A stretch of 64,000 nucleotides of DNA from Granulimonas faecalis (GTDB lineage: Bacteria > Actinomycetota > Coriobacteriia > Coriobacteriales > Atopobiaceae). Below are positions 51,726-59,152 of this stretch, in pieces. A model generated the notes under the pieces. That model did not search any database. It saw only the letters and a list, made by a program, of their open reading frames with translations, and was not told the origin of the DNA. Numbering within the stretch: position 1 is the first letter of the stretch; every line of letters begins with the position of its first letter. The stretch spans positions 1 through 64,000 of the forward strand of contig NZ_BQKC01000001.1 of assembly GCF_022834715.1 (NCBI RefSeq). Direction: 5' to 3'. A program made the position numbers and the translations under genes.

Positions 51726-52424
51726 ATGTATAGCGTGGAAGGCCTGTCCATCTCCCGCAAAGGGCGTCCGATCTTCAGGGACACGTCGTGCACGGTGCGC
51801 CCTGGCGAGGTATTGGGGCTTGTCGCGCCCAATGGCATGGGGAAGACCACGCTGCTGCGCTTTCTGGCAGGGGCGTGGGCCCTCGGGTCGGCCTCGACGG
51901 TGACGCTGGGCGAGGACAGGGTGAAAGACCCCAAATCGCTCGGGCGGCACGTCTTCTATGTCTCAGGTGATAGGAGCCCCCTGTACCCTGGTCTGTCCCC
52001 GCGCCAACATCTTCAGATTGTGGGTCGTATCTGGGGAGCGCCCGTCGATGTGGGTGGCTGGATCGAGCGGTGCGGAATGGGCGGATATGCGGACGTCCCG
52101 GTACGCCGCCTTTCGAGGGGGATGGCGCAGCAAGCTCTCTTGGCCGTGGCGTTCGCCGCAGGCCCGCGCTATCTCCTGTTTGACGAGCCTTTTAACGGCC
52201 TCGACCCATCGGCTGTGAGGCGGAACGAGGAGATCGTGAGGGAGCTGGTGGAGAGAGGGGCCGGTGCCTTGGTCTCGTCCCATCTCCTCCCACAGCTCGG
52301 CAGGTTGGCTGACAGGCTGGCCTATATCGATGAAGGAACTATCCGCATCGACGGTCGGGTGGAGACACCTGCGGGTGCGGAGGAGCTGTACCGGCGCGTA
52401 TACGGGGAGGTGAGGACTGGGTAG
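51726..52424 (+). CDS. ABC transporter ATP-binding protein, ABC-2 export type
   Basis: A 232 aa ATPase. Walker A APNGMGKTT is at 34-42 and Walker B is YLLFDEP. The signature reads LSRGMAQQ instead of LSGGQ, which is common in ABC-2 exporters for antibiotics and lantibiotic immunity. The H-loop is VSSHLL. Partner of the preceding permease. Regulation by the two-component system encoded downstream is likely from context. ATG at 51726 preceded by AGGAGG. Confidence 0.85.
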   Translation: MYSVEGLSISRKGRPIFRDTSCTVRPGEVLGLVAPNGMGKTTLLRFLAGAWALGSASTVTLGEDRVKDPKSLGRHVFYVSGDRSPLYPGLSPRQHLQIVGRIWGAPVDVGGWIERCGMGGYADVPVRRLSRGMAQQALLAVAFAAGPRYLLFDEPFNGLDPSAVRRNEEIVRELVERGAGALVSSHLLPQLGRLADRLAYIDEGTIRIDGRVETPAGAEELYRRVYGEVRTG

Positions 52425-52466
52425 CGTCGTTTTTCATATCAAGAGTGCAGAGAAAGGAAGCAAAGA

Positions 52467-52820
52467 ATGAAGCGCAGTCGGTTCACGGTTATGGGTGTTC
52501 TCGGGATGCTGATGTTCGCTCTGATTATGGGGGGTGCCCCCGCTGGTGCTCTGGCAAAGACCTCCGACCCCGGTGGTGTCGCCGAGCCGCAGGCCATTGT
52601 CGATACGGTGGTGGACACCTTCAAGATGTGGAGCTGCAATACGACTCCGTCCCATGACAAGAGCTATTGCAAGCCGACGTACAAGACGATCAGTTATCGT
52701 GTCCGCTACGATCGAACCGGCCCTCACTTCCTACGGGCCGAGTCCGGTGTGGGGGAGTGCATCTCGGGCCATCGCGGTACATATCGGGTTTACCAGTACA
52801 AATACTTCCTTGTAAACTGA
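52467..52820 (+). CDS. small secreted cysteine-containing peptide, function unknown
   Basis: A 117 aa precursor. A basic start (MKRSR), a hydrophobic core and the site ALA-K predict a 30-residue signal peptide and an 87-residue mature product. The mature chain has three Cys (WSCN, SYCKP, GECIS) and an aromatic-rich end (YRVYQYKYFLVN). I do not recognise the family. Size, secretion and place after an ABC-2 transporter and before a two-component system suggest a bacteriocin-like or signalling peptide, by analogy with the Lcn972 locus at 10.9 kb. ATG at 52467 with AAAGGAAG upstream. A hairpin follows. Confidence 0.6.
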   Translation: MKRSRFTVMGVLGMLMFALIMGGAPAGALAKTSDPGGVAEPQAIVDTVVDTFKMWSCNTTPSHDKSYCKPTYKTISYRVRYDRTGPHFLRAESGVGECISGHRGTYRVYQYKYFLVN

Positions 52821-52839
52821 ATCAACACTGATTGACCTT

Positions 52840-52866
52840 GGCCCCGGCCGTTCAGCGGCCGGGGCC
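52840..52866 (+). terminator. hairpin between secreted peptide and response regulator genes
   Basis: GGCCCCGGCCG (52840-52850) pairs perfectly with 52856-52866 around TTCAG. Only TT follows. It may partly terminate transcription so that the peptide is made in excess over the regulators, as at 11306. Confidence 0.6.
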
Positions 52867-52885
52867 TTCCGGCGCGAGGGGAGCC

Positions 52886-53581
52886 ATGTCCACGGTCTGC
52901 GTAGTCGACGACAATCCGGAGCTTCTTGACCTTGTCGGTGCGTTTCTCGTCAACGACGGGTTCGACGCCCGGCTTTTCCCCACTGGAGAGGATTTCCTCG
53001 CGGGCCTGATGGCTATCGACCCCGATCTCGTGGTGCTCGACCTCATGCTTCCGGGGCTGGACGGTTTCGAGGTGCTGCGTCAGGTGCGTGCGCGGTCCAG
53101 TGTCCCCGTGATCATCCTGACCGCCCGCGGTGATGACGGGGATTATTGTCGCGGGTTGGCTCTCGGCGCCGACGACTACGTGGCCAAGCCCTTCAAGCCC
53201 CATCTCCTCATGGCAAGGATCAAGGCCTTGCTTCGACGCGTCGACTACGACCGCCCGGAATCCGATACCGGACAACCGGTGTCCCTTGGGAATGTGGGGT
53301 TCGACCCGGCCCGAAACCAGTTCGTGGTGGAGGGGAAGCCGCTTGGGCTGACTGCCCAAGAGCGGCGACTTTTGAGCTTCTTCCTTGAGCATCCCGGTGA
53401 GGCGCTGTCGAGGGACCGTCTCTTGGAGGCGGTCTGGGGCTTCGAGGAGGGCCGGATTACCCAGACGCGGGCCGTCGACGAGGCCAACCGACGGTTGCGA
53501 AAAAAGCTGCTTGCCGCAGGGGCCACCGCCTACAACCGGACGGTGCGGGGCGTCGGTTACGAGTTCTCGGACGGTCGGTGA
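52886..53581 (+). CDS. OmpR/PhoB-family response regulator
   Basis: A 231 aa two-component regulator. The receiver domain has the acidic pair Asp8-Asp9, phosphoacceptor Asp52 (VVLDLMLPG), Thr79 and Lys101 (AKPF). The winged-helix DNA-binding domain (about 130-230) shows LTAQERRLLSFFLEHPGEALSRDRL and ends TVRGVGYEF. ATG at 52886 with GAGGGGA. Overlaps the histidine kinase start by four bases. Likely controls the adjacent transporter and peptide genes. Confidence 0.93.
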   Translation: MSTVCVVDDNPELLDLVGAFLVNDGFDARLFPTGEDFLAGLMAIDPDLVVLDLMLPGLDGFEVLRQVRARSSVPVIILTARGDDGDYCRGLALGADDYVAKPFKPHLLMARIKALLRRVDYDRPESDTGQPVSLGNVGFDPARNQFVVEGKPLGLTAQERRLLSFFLEHPGEALSRDRLLEAVWGFEEGRITQTRAVDEANRRLRKKLLAAGATAYNRTVRGVGYEFSDGR

Positions 53582-54762
53582 CCGTCATGGGACCCATGAG
53601 CATCGGTCGCCGGCCGACACGTGGTCTGATGTTGTTCGTCGTTGGCGCACTCGTATGCGTCTTGGCCTTCCCGGTCGTGTATATGGCGTTGGAGCGCGGC
53701 TCCGTCGAGGCTCAGGCTGGGGAGGCGCTGATGGCGGTGGTCGTGGGTCCGGCATCCACCGACCCCGGTCTGCCGCCGGTCATACGGGTCGACCTTGCGG
53801 TGCCCGGAATGGGGGATACGGAGACCTACGGATACTATCCGACGCTGACCTCCCATATCAAAGATGCCGGTATCGTCCCGGGTGACGGGGTACAGCGGTT
53901 CGAGAACGACGGTAGGACCCTCTTCTACGTCGTTGAGGGGACGCCCAACCCACAGGCTGTTGATCACAGGGTGTCCAGTGCCTTGGTTGTGGACGTGACG
54001 CCCCAGCTCTCGGTCATCGGTCATACGGCTGTCGCCCTGTTCGGCCTGTCGTTCGTGGCCGCAGGGTGTATCGCTGTGCTCGGGTATCGTTTGACGAGGT
54101 CGAGCAGGGACCATGAACGGCGCCTCAGTGAGTTCTTTGCCAACACGTCCCATGAGCTGAAGACCCCGATAGCCGTGATAGACGGCTATCGGGAGGCAAT
54201 GGCGACTGGGGTGGTGGATCCCTCCGACGGCCTTCCGGTGATGGAGAGGGCCACCGACTCGATGAGACGGCAGGTGGAGGACATCCTCGCCCTTTCGAGG
54301 GCCGATGCCGGCGCGTTGAGGCCGGTGATGGAGACGGTGGACGCCCGGGAGCTCGTGTGCGACGTATTGGAGGACCTCGATATGGTCGCCGATGGGGAGG
54401 GCGTCTTCGTTTCCCTCGACGACCCCGGGACGATCAGGGGGGAGACCGACGAGCGCATGTTGGCGGCCATGGTCACGAACCTCGTGACCAATGCCGTACG
54501 ACATGCATCTGCACATGTCTGGGTCTCAGCGGTAGCGGAAGAAAGCACTCTTCGGGTTATGGTGGCGAACGACGGCGAGACCCTTTCTCCCGAATCCGCG
54601 GCACGGGCCTTCGACCGTTTCTATCGTGGCGAGGGAGGGTCTTGCGGTCTCGGCCTTCCTGTGGTGGCTGCTTATGCGACGGCTCTGGGGGGAGAGGTCT
54701 CGCTCGGGGTCGAAGGCGACCGAACCGTAGCGAACCTATCCATTCCTTTTACTAAATGCTAG
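53578..54762 (+). CDS. sensor histidine kinase
   Basis: A 394 aa membrane kinase. TM1 (about 17-37) and TM2 (about 147-170) enclose an outside sensor domain of about 110 residues. No clear HAMP domain. The H-box has His192 in NTSHELKTPIAV, the N-box is NLVTNAVRHA, and the G2 region is SCGLGLPVV; the G1 Asp-x-Gly motif is poorly conserved (VANDGE). GTG at 53578 overlaps the response regulator stop (GTGA); an ATG at 53587 is possible. Pairs with the preceding regulator; the signal is unknown, perhaps the secreted peptide or an envelope antibiotic. Confidence 0.9.
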   Translation: MTVMGPMSIGRRPTRGLMLFVVGALVCVLAFPVVYMALERGSVEAQAGEALMAVVVGPASTDPGLPPVIRVDLAVPGMGDTETYGYYPTLTSHIKDAGIVPGDGVQRFENDGRTLFYVVEGTPNPQAVDHRVSSALVVDVTPQLSVIGHTAVALFGLSFVAAGCIAVLGYRLTRSSRDHERRLSEFFANTSHELKTPIAVIDGYREAMATGVVDPSDGLPVMERATDSMRRQVEDILALSRADAGALRPVMETVDARELVCDVLEDLDMVADGEGVFVSLDDPGTIRGETDERMLAAMVTNLVTNAVRHASAHVWVSAVAEESTLRVMVANDGETLSPESAARAFDRFYRGEGGSCGLGLPVVAAYATALGGEVSLGVEGDRTVANLSIPFTKC

Positions 54763-54798
54763 ATTGGTTGCATACTCCATAGAAGCGGGAGGTGCCCC

Positions 54799-55206
54799 AT
54801 GGGAGCTGCGAGCCCCGTCCGTTCCGTCATCCCCGGCCTGTGCGTCGTCGCGGTCGGCGTCGTGGGCATGGCGTGCTACGCCACGGGGGTCGAGGCGCAC
54901 CTGACGGCGGCCTCGGCGGACCTCCTCTGGCGCGGCGCGCTCCTGTTCCTGGGGGATCTCCTGTGGGTGGGCCTCGGCATGGTGGCAGGCGCGCTCGTCA
55001 CCGTTTCCGAGGGGAGGCATGGGCGCCTCGGGGCCGTGACCGTCGCGGCGGCTGTCGCCTTGTTCACTGTCTGCTGCGCCTTCCGCCTGTGGGCCGAGAT
55101 GGGCGGCGTCTACTGGGCCCTCGCGCTCGGGCGCCCCGTCTGGCTGGTCTACCTGGCAGTAGGTGCCCTGCTCGGCCGTGGCATCCGGCTGCTGCGCGCG
55201 GGGTAA
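54799..55206 (+). CDS. small four-TM membrane protein
   Basis: A 135 aa hydrophobic protein with four predicted membrane segments and short loops. No family recognised. ATG at 54799 with GCGGGAGG in front, 36 bases after the kinase, so it may belong to the same module (for example as a self-protection protein), though this is only positional inference. Confidence 0.6.
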   Translation: MGAASPVRSVIPGLCVVAVGVVGMACYATGVEAHLTAASADLLWRGALLFLGDLLWVGLGMVAGALVTVSEGRHGRLGAVTVAAAVALFTVCCAFRLWAEMGGVYWALALGRPVWLVYLAVGALLGRGIRLLRAG

Positions 55207-55217
55207 GGACAGCCGAT

Positions 55218-55295
55218 TTCTAACGCCAAAATAGTGTCGTTAGAACCGGCTCACAACTTCTAACGCCAAAAAACGGGCGAAAAAAGCCGTTAGAG
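55218..55295. repeat. two tandem TTCTAACG hairpins
   Basis: The 14-mer TTCTAACGCCAAAA occurs at 55218 and again 40 bases later at 55258. Each left arm TTCTAACG finds its partner: CGTTAGAA (55238-55245) and CGTTAGAG (55288-55295). They lie between a plus-strand and a minus-strand gene. Confidence 0.8.
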
Positions 55296-55380
55296 CTAGA
55301 AAAGATGGCCCACCCTACTCGCCTGCCACCAGATGACGGGTCGTCGCGTCTCCGGGTCGTGGCGGGTCCTTCACTGCGCC

Positions 55381-55737
55381 CTATCCGGGGTAATGTGACG
55401 CCAGTACCCAACCTTCAACGCTGCTGTCACCGGGTATGAGAAAGACGGTGATACGCTCTCCCACCCTTAGGCTTCCGTCGTCCTCAAGGGGGATTGCATA
55501 GCGAAAATCCAGGTCGAAGGTTTCCCCTGCGTCGGTTCTCAAGGTGCCAAAGCCGTTCGAGTAGCTGGTGATAACCCCGGTGTGCTCCTCGCCCGTTTCG
55601 TCGGACACGGTGCCCCCTGGCTGGTTGGTTGTATCAGTTATTGATATACCGTCGCTCGCAGAACCGCACGCACAGACCGAAAGGCCGCAAAGAGAGCAGA
55701 CAAGGAGGAGTTCGAGCGCTGTGCGGAGCCTAATCAA
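55381..55737 (-). CDS. putative small lipoprotein
   Basis: A 118 aa protein with an N-terminal hydrophobic segment (LELLLVCSLCGLSV) ending in a lipobox-like VCAC-GS, then a Gly/Ser/Thr linker and a beta-rich domain of about 75 residues (HTGVITSYSNGFGTLRTDAG, VGERITVFLI). No family recognised. The start is taken as TTG at 55737 because AAGGGG lies just upstream on the minus strand and this gives a normal signal peptide; a GTG at 55767 would add ten residues. Convergent with the TCS module. Confidence 0.6.
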   Translation of the reverse strand: MIRLRTALELLLVCSLCGLSVCACGSASDGISITDTTNQPGGTVSDETGEEHTGVITSYSNGFGTLRTDAGETFDLDFRYAIPLEDDGSLRVGERITVFLIPGDSSVEGWVLASHYPG

Positions 55738-55871
55738 AGAAAGCCCCTTGTAGGTCGGTGTAGGCACTTGATGCGTAGTTGAGATACACGCAACTCATCC
55801 ACCCATCGAAAACATGGAGACAGGGAAGAGGCGGGTATCTGATCGTGGCCGGTGATCGGGTGCCTTGAGCC

Positions 55872-56489
55872 TTACTCGGCCGCCACCACGTGCACCCGTC
55901 CCAGGGCGTCCATCTTCACACGGTCGGCCGCAAGCCAGCGGAGCACCTCGGGGTAGAGCTCGTGCTCCACGTCGTGGATGGCGGCCTCGAGGTCATCGAC
56001 GGACCAGCCCTCCTCCACGGCCACGGGCCGTTGGGCGATGATGGGCCCGCGGTCGTACTCGGCGTTGGCCACGTGCACGGTCACGCCGGTGACCTTGACG
56101 CCGTAGTCGTAGGCCTCCTCGATGGCGTGGGCGCCCGGGAAGCTCGGCAGGAGCGCCGGGTGCAGGTTGATGACCGAGTTGGGGAAGCACGCGAGCACCG
56201 CCGGGCCGATCTTGCGCATGTAGCCGGCCAGCACCACGTAGTCCACGTCACGGGCCTTGAGTTCGGAGGCGATGACCTCGTCGGCCACCTGGGGGTCGGC
56301 GTAGACCTCCTTGGAGAGGGCCATGACGGGGATGCCCGCCTCGGCCGCGCGTTTGAGGCCGTAGGCCTCGGGGCGGCTGGACAGCACGAGCTCGATACTG
56401 GCGTCGAGACTGCCCTCCTCTACGGCGTCGATGATGGCCTGGAGGTTGGTGCCACTGCCGCTGATGAGGATGGCGAGCTTGATGGTCAT
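55872..56489 (-). CDS. purN: phosphoribosylglycinamide formyltransferase
   Basis: Third step of purine synthesis: formyl transfer from 10-formyl-THF to GAR. The 205 aa product has ILISGSGTNLQAIID at the N-terminus, NLHPALLPSFPGAHAIE with catalytic Asn and His, and EYDRGPIIAQ with catalytic Asp. Inverted relative to purF and purM. Start at 56489 with AGGGAG on the minus strand. Normal in all respects. Confidence 0.96.
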   Translation of the reverse strand: MTIKLAILISGSGTNLQAIIDAVEEGSLDASIELVLSSRPEAYGLKRAAEAGIPVMALSKEVYADPQVADEVIASELKARDVDYVVLAGYMRKIGPAVLACFPNSVINLHPALLPSFPGAHAIEEAYDYGVKVTGVTVHVANAEYDRGPIIAQRPVAVEEGWSVDDLEAAIHDVEHELYPEVLRWLAADRVKMDALGRVHVVAAE

Positions 56490-56648
56490 GGGCGCTCCCT
56501 GGGTCTCGTTTGCCTCTGCCCTGCCAGTATAGAGGGACCGCCGTGGCGGGCGAGGCCGGGTGCGCGGCCGCGGGCATTCCTGGCACGAGGGGCCGCTCGG
56601 TCCCGGGGCCCGGGCCGTCCGGCAATCATAACCTTCGCAATAGGCGAA

Positions 56649-56677
56649 GTGACAGATGGGCCAGGCACCGCTGTCAC
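56649..56677. repeat. dispersed inverted-repeat element, copy 2
   Basis: GTGACAG (56649-56655) and CTGTCAC (56671-56677) bracket ATGGGCCAGGCACCG. The reverse complement of the 16.65 kb element matches it at 28 of 29 bases. Lies between purN and the LuxR gene. Confidence 0.85.
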
Positions 56678-56697
56678 GCGTGGCTGGGGGCGTCGCC

Positions 56698-57739
56698 TCA
56701 CTCGCTCCAGAAGAGCTCCTTGAGGTCCGCGCGGTTCTCAGCGTCGCACTTGCGCACGATGTTGTGCACGTGGGTCTTCACGGTGCCCACGGAGACCACG
56801 AGGGCGTCGGCCATCTGCTGGTTGGTGCGTCCCTCCAACACGAGCCCCAGCACCTCGCGCTCCCGGGTCGTGAGACCGTGGGCCGAGGCAAAGCGCGGCA
56901 TGAGCTCGTCCACGTGGTCGGAGAAGGCGTCGCCGGCCGTCGGCGCCGCGGCGACCGTCTCGGCCACCGGTGCGGCGGTCGCAGGTGCCGTGGGCACCGC
57001 CGGTGCGGGGGGTGGGAGGTGCCGCGGGCGTGGCCGTCAGGCGGAACGAGATCTCCCTCCAGGCGATGCGGTCCAGGGCCGCGGCCAGCACCACCATGAG
57101 CACGTTCTCGCAGAAGTTGCGCTCGGAGAGGTAGAGGGGCAGCCCCCCCGACTTGGCGGGCTCCATGACGAGGATGACGAGGGAGTCCTCGGCCACGGTG
57201 AGCGCAACACCCACCATGAAGAACAGGAGCAGCCGGCGGTGCCGGCCCATCCAGGCGCGCTGCTCGTCGGTGGGGGCCGCCCGCCAGGCCCGCCAGGCAA
57301 AGAGGCCCATGGCGGCGCAGAACACCTGACGGCAGGTGTAGAAGAGGAACTGACGCAGGGCACCGTAGGGAAGGAGCGCCAGGCAGGCCACCTGTGCCGC
57401 CGCGAACAGCGTCACGGGCCAGAGCAGGCGCTTCCTGGAGTAGGCGTCCACGGCCGTGAGCACCCAGGCCCAGAGCGAGCCCCAGAGCATGCAGGCGATG
57501 GCCACGCGGGCCACCGGGTAGGTCACGGCGTAGTAGGCCTCGGTGGGGAAGACCACGTTCTGGTGCAGGTGCTCGTCGAGGAATATGACGCCGAGCTCCA
57601 CGAAGTAGGCCGAGAAGAACCAGCCCGCGGCCACGAAGGCGCGGCTCCGCTTGACGCTCCACGCCATGGCTTGCAGGACCGTGGAGACGAGGCACACCGC
57701 GAGCACGGCCAAGGTGTAGGCAAAGAAAAAACCGTCCAC
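56698..57739 (-). pseudogene. membrane-bound LuxR-type regulator, split by a frameshift
   Basis: Two overlapping frames make one regulator. The first part (from 57739) encodes an N-terminal domain of about seven membrane segments. It leads into an Ala/Pro/Thr linker, where the frame changes at a run of six C (plus-strand G6 near 57007-57012). The other frame then continues to a LuxR-type HTH (LTTREREVLGLVLEGRTNQQ ... GTVKTHVHNIVRKC) ending at 56698. Removing one base from the run gives an uninterrupted 346 aa protein of the type common in coriobacteria. It may be a sequencing error, a phase-variable switch or a true mutation. It diverges from the agmatine cluster and is its likely regulator. 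Confidence 0.75.
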
Positions 57740-57814
57740 AGGCGCCCCCTTCCCGCTGCGGGTTCGGTTTCGAGTCTAACGCATGGTCAACCGTCGGTCT
57801 GTGCGGCTGAACAG

Positions 57815-57830
57815 GACCTAAACCTAGGTC
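57815..57830. promoter_or_regulatory. dyad GACCTA-AACC-TAGGTC, candidate LuxR operator
   Basis: A perfect 6 bp dyad with a 4-base spacer, midway between the divergent LuxR regulator and ptcA. A second inverted repeat, GGGGTTTA/TAAACCCC, lies at 57847-57854 and 57893-57900. Confidence 0.5.
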
Positions 57831-57992
57831 GGCGAGCGGCGTGCCCGGGGTTTATCTTGGGTTGATTTCCGCCAACGGCCTCTAAACCCCAAATAACCTC
57901 GACGGATTCGCATATCAGACCGCATAGTCGGGCCATGGATAGATGGCGGGCGCCAAGGACCCGCCCTACTTCTAGCAGAGAAGGAGCACGCC

Positions 57993-59078
57993 ATGGCCGC
58001 AGGGTTCCCCAAGGACTACATCGACTCCAACGAGCTCACCAAGGAGCAGATCCTCAAGATCGTGGACCTCTCCATCGCCCTCAAGAAGTGCATCAAGAAC
58101 GGCTACTACCCCCACCTGCTCCAGGACAAGACCCTGGGCATGATCTTCCAGCAGGTGTCCACCCGCACCCGCATCTCCTTCGAGACGGCCATGACCGACC
58201 TCGGCGGCCACGCCCAGTTCTACGGCCCCGGCACCATCCAGCTCGGCGGCCACGAGTCGGTGGAGGACACGGCCCGGGTCATGGGCTCCCTCGTGGACAT
58301 CCTCATGGCCCGCGTCAATCGTCATAAGGATGTAGTGAGCTTGGCGAAGTACTCCGCGGCCCCCGTCATCAACGGCATGAGCGAGTTCAACCATCCCACC
58401 CAGGAGCTCGGCGACCTCATGACCATGATCGAGAACCTGCCCGCCGGTAAGAAGATCGAGGACTGTAAGTTTGCCTTCATCGGCGACGCCACCCAGACCT
58501 GCGTATCGCTCATGTTCATCTGCTCGAAGATGGGCATGGACTTCGTGCAGTTCGGGCCGAAGGGGCATCAAATTCCCGACGGTGCCCTGCATGTAGGCAC
58601 CGATGAGGAGCGCGCTGCCTTTGGCAAGCAGCTCATGGCTATCGGCGAGGAGAACTGCAAGGTCTCCGGCGGCGCCATCACCGTTTCCGACGACCCCGAG
58701 TGCATCAAGGGCGCTGACTTCGTCTACACCGACGTCTGGTACGGCCTCTACGACGAGCAGGTGGACGGCGCCTCCTACATGGACGTCTTCTATCCTACTT
58801 ACCAGGTGACCATGGACATGATGAACCTGGCCGGCCCCGACTCCAAGTTCATGCACTGCCTGCCCGCCACTCGCGGCGAGGAGGTCACCGACGAGGTCAT
58901 GGACGACCCCGAGCGCTCCCTCTGCTGGGTCGAGGCCGAGAACCGCAAGCACTCCATCCGCGGCCTGCTCGTCACCTTCTGCCCCTGGAACGTCGTGACC
59001 GACGAGGTCGACGCCGCCAAGCAGCAGCTCGTCGGCGCCCTCGAGGCCATGGACCTTCCCGCCTCCTCCGTCGAGTAG
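57993..59078 (+). CDS. ptcA: putrescine carbamoyltransferase
   Basis: Phosphorolysis of N-carbamoylputrescine to putrescine and carbamoyl phosphate in the agmatine deiminase pathway. The 361 aa product has the carbamoyl-phosphate loop [18 protein letters not shown] and [10 protein letters not shown]. The segments [14 protein letters not shown] and [12 protein letters not shown] match putrescine rather than ornithine transcarbamylases, as does the length beyond 340. ATG at 57993 with GAGAAGGAG. First gene of the agu cluster. A 13 bp hairpin follows, perhaps lowering downstream expression. Confidence 0.92.
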   Translation: MAAGFPKDYIDSNELTKEQILKIVDLSIALKKCIKNGYYPHLLQDKTLGMIFQQVSTRTRISFETAMTDLGGHAQFYGPGTIQLGGHESVEDTARVMGSLVDILMARVNRHKDVVSLAKYSAAPVINGMSEFNHPTQELGDLMTMIENLPAGKKIEDCKFAFIGDATQTCVSLMFICSKMGMDFVQFGPKGHQIPDGALHVGTDEERAAFGKQLMAIGEENCKVSGGAITVSDDPECIKGADFVYTDVWYGLYDEQVDGASYMDVFYPTYQVTMDMMNLAGPDSKFMHCLPATRGEEVTDEVMDDPERSLCWVEAENRKHSIRGLLVTFCPWNVVTDEVDAAKQQLVGALEAMDLPASSVE

Positions 59079-59088
59079 GCCCATCCCC

Positions 59089-59123
59089 GGGGCCCGGCCG
59101 CCCTGCCTCCGCGGCCGGGCCCC
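59089..59123 (+). terminator. hairpin between ptcA and antiporter gene
   Basis: GGGGCCCGGCCGC (59089-59101) pairs perfectly with 59111-59123 around a 9-base loop; TT follows. Likely a partial terminator or mRNA stabiliser inside the operon. Confidence 0.6.
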
Positions 59124-59152
59124 TTCCTTCCTCAAGAGAAAGGAGGAGCGCC

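Noticed and set aside
57993-59078. Ornithine carbamoyltransferase (argF/arcB)
   Set aside because: [14 protein letters not shown] and the longer C-terminus match putrescine carbamoyltransferase, and aguA and an antiporter adjoin it.
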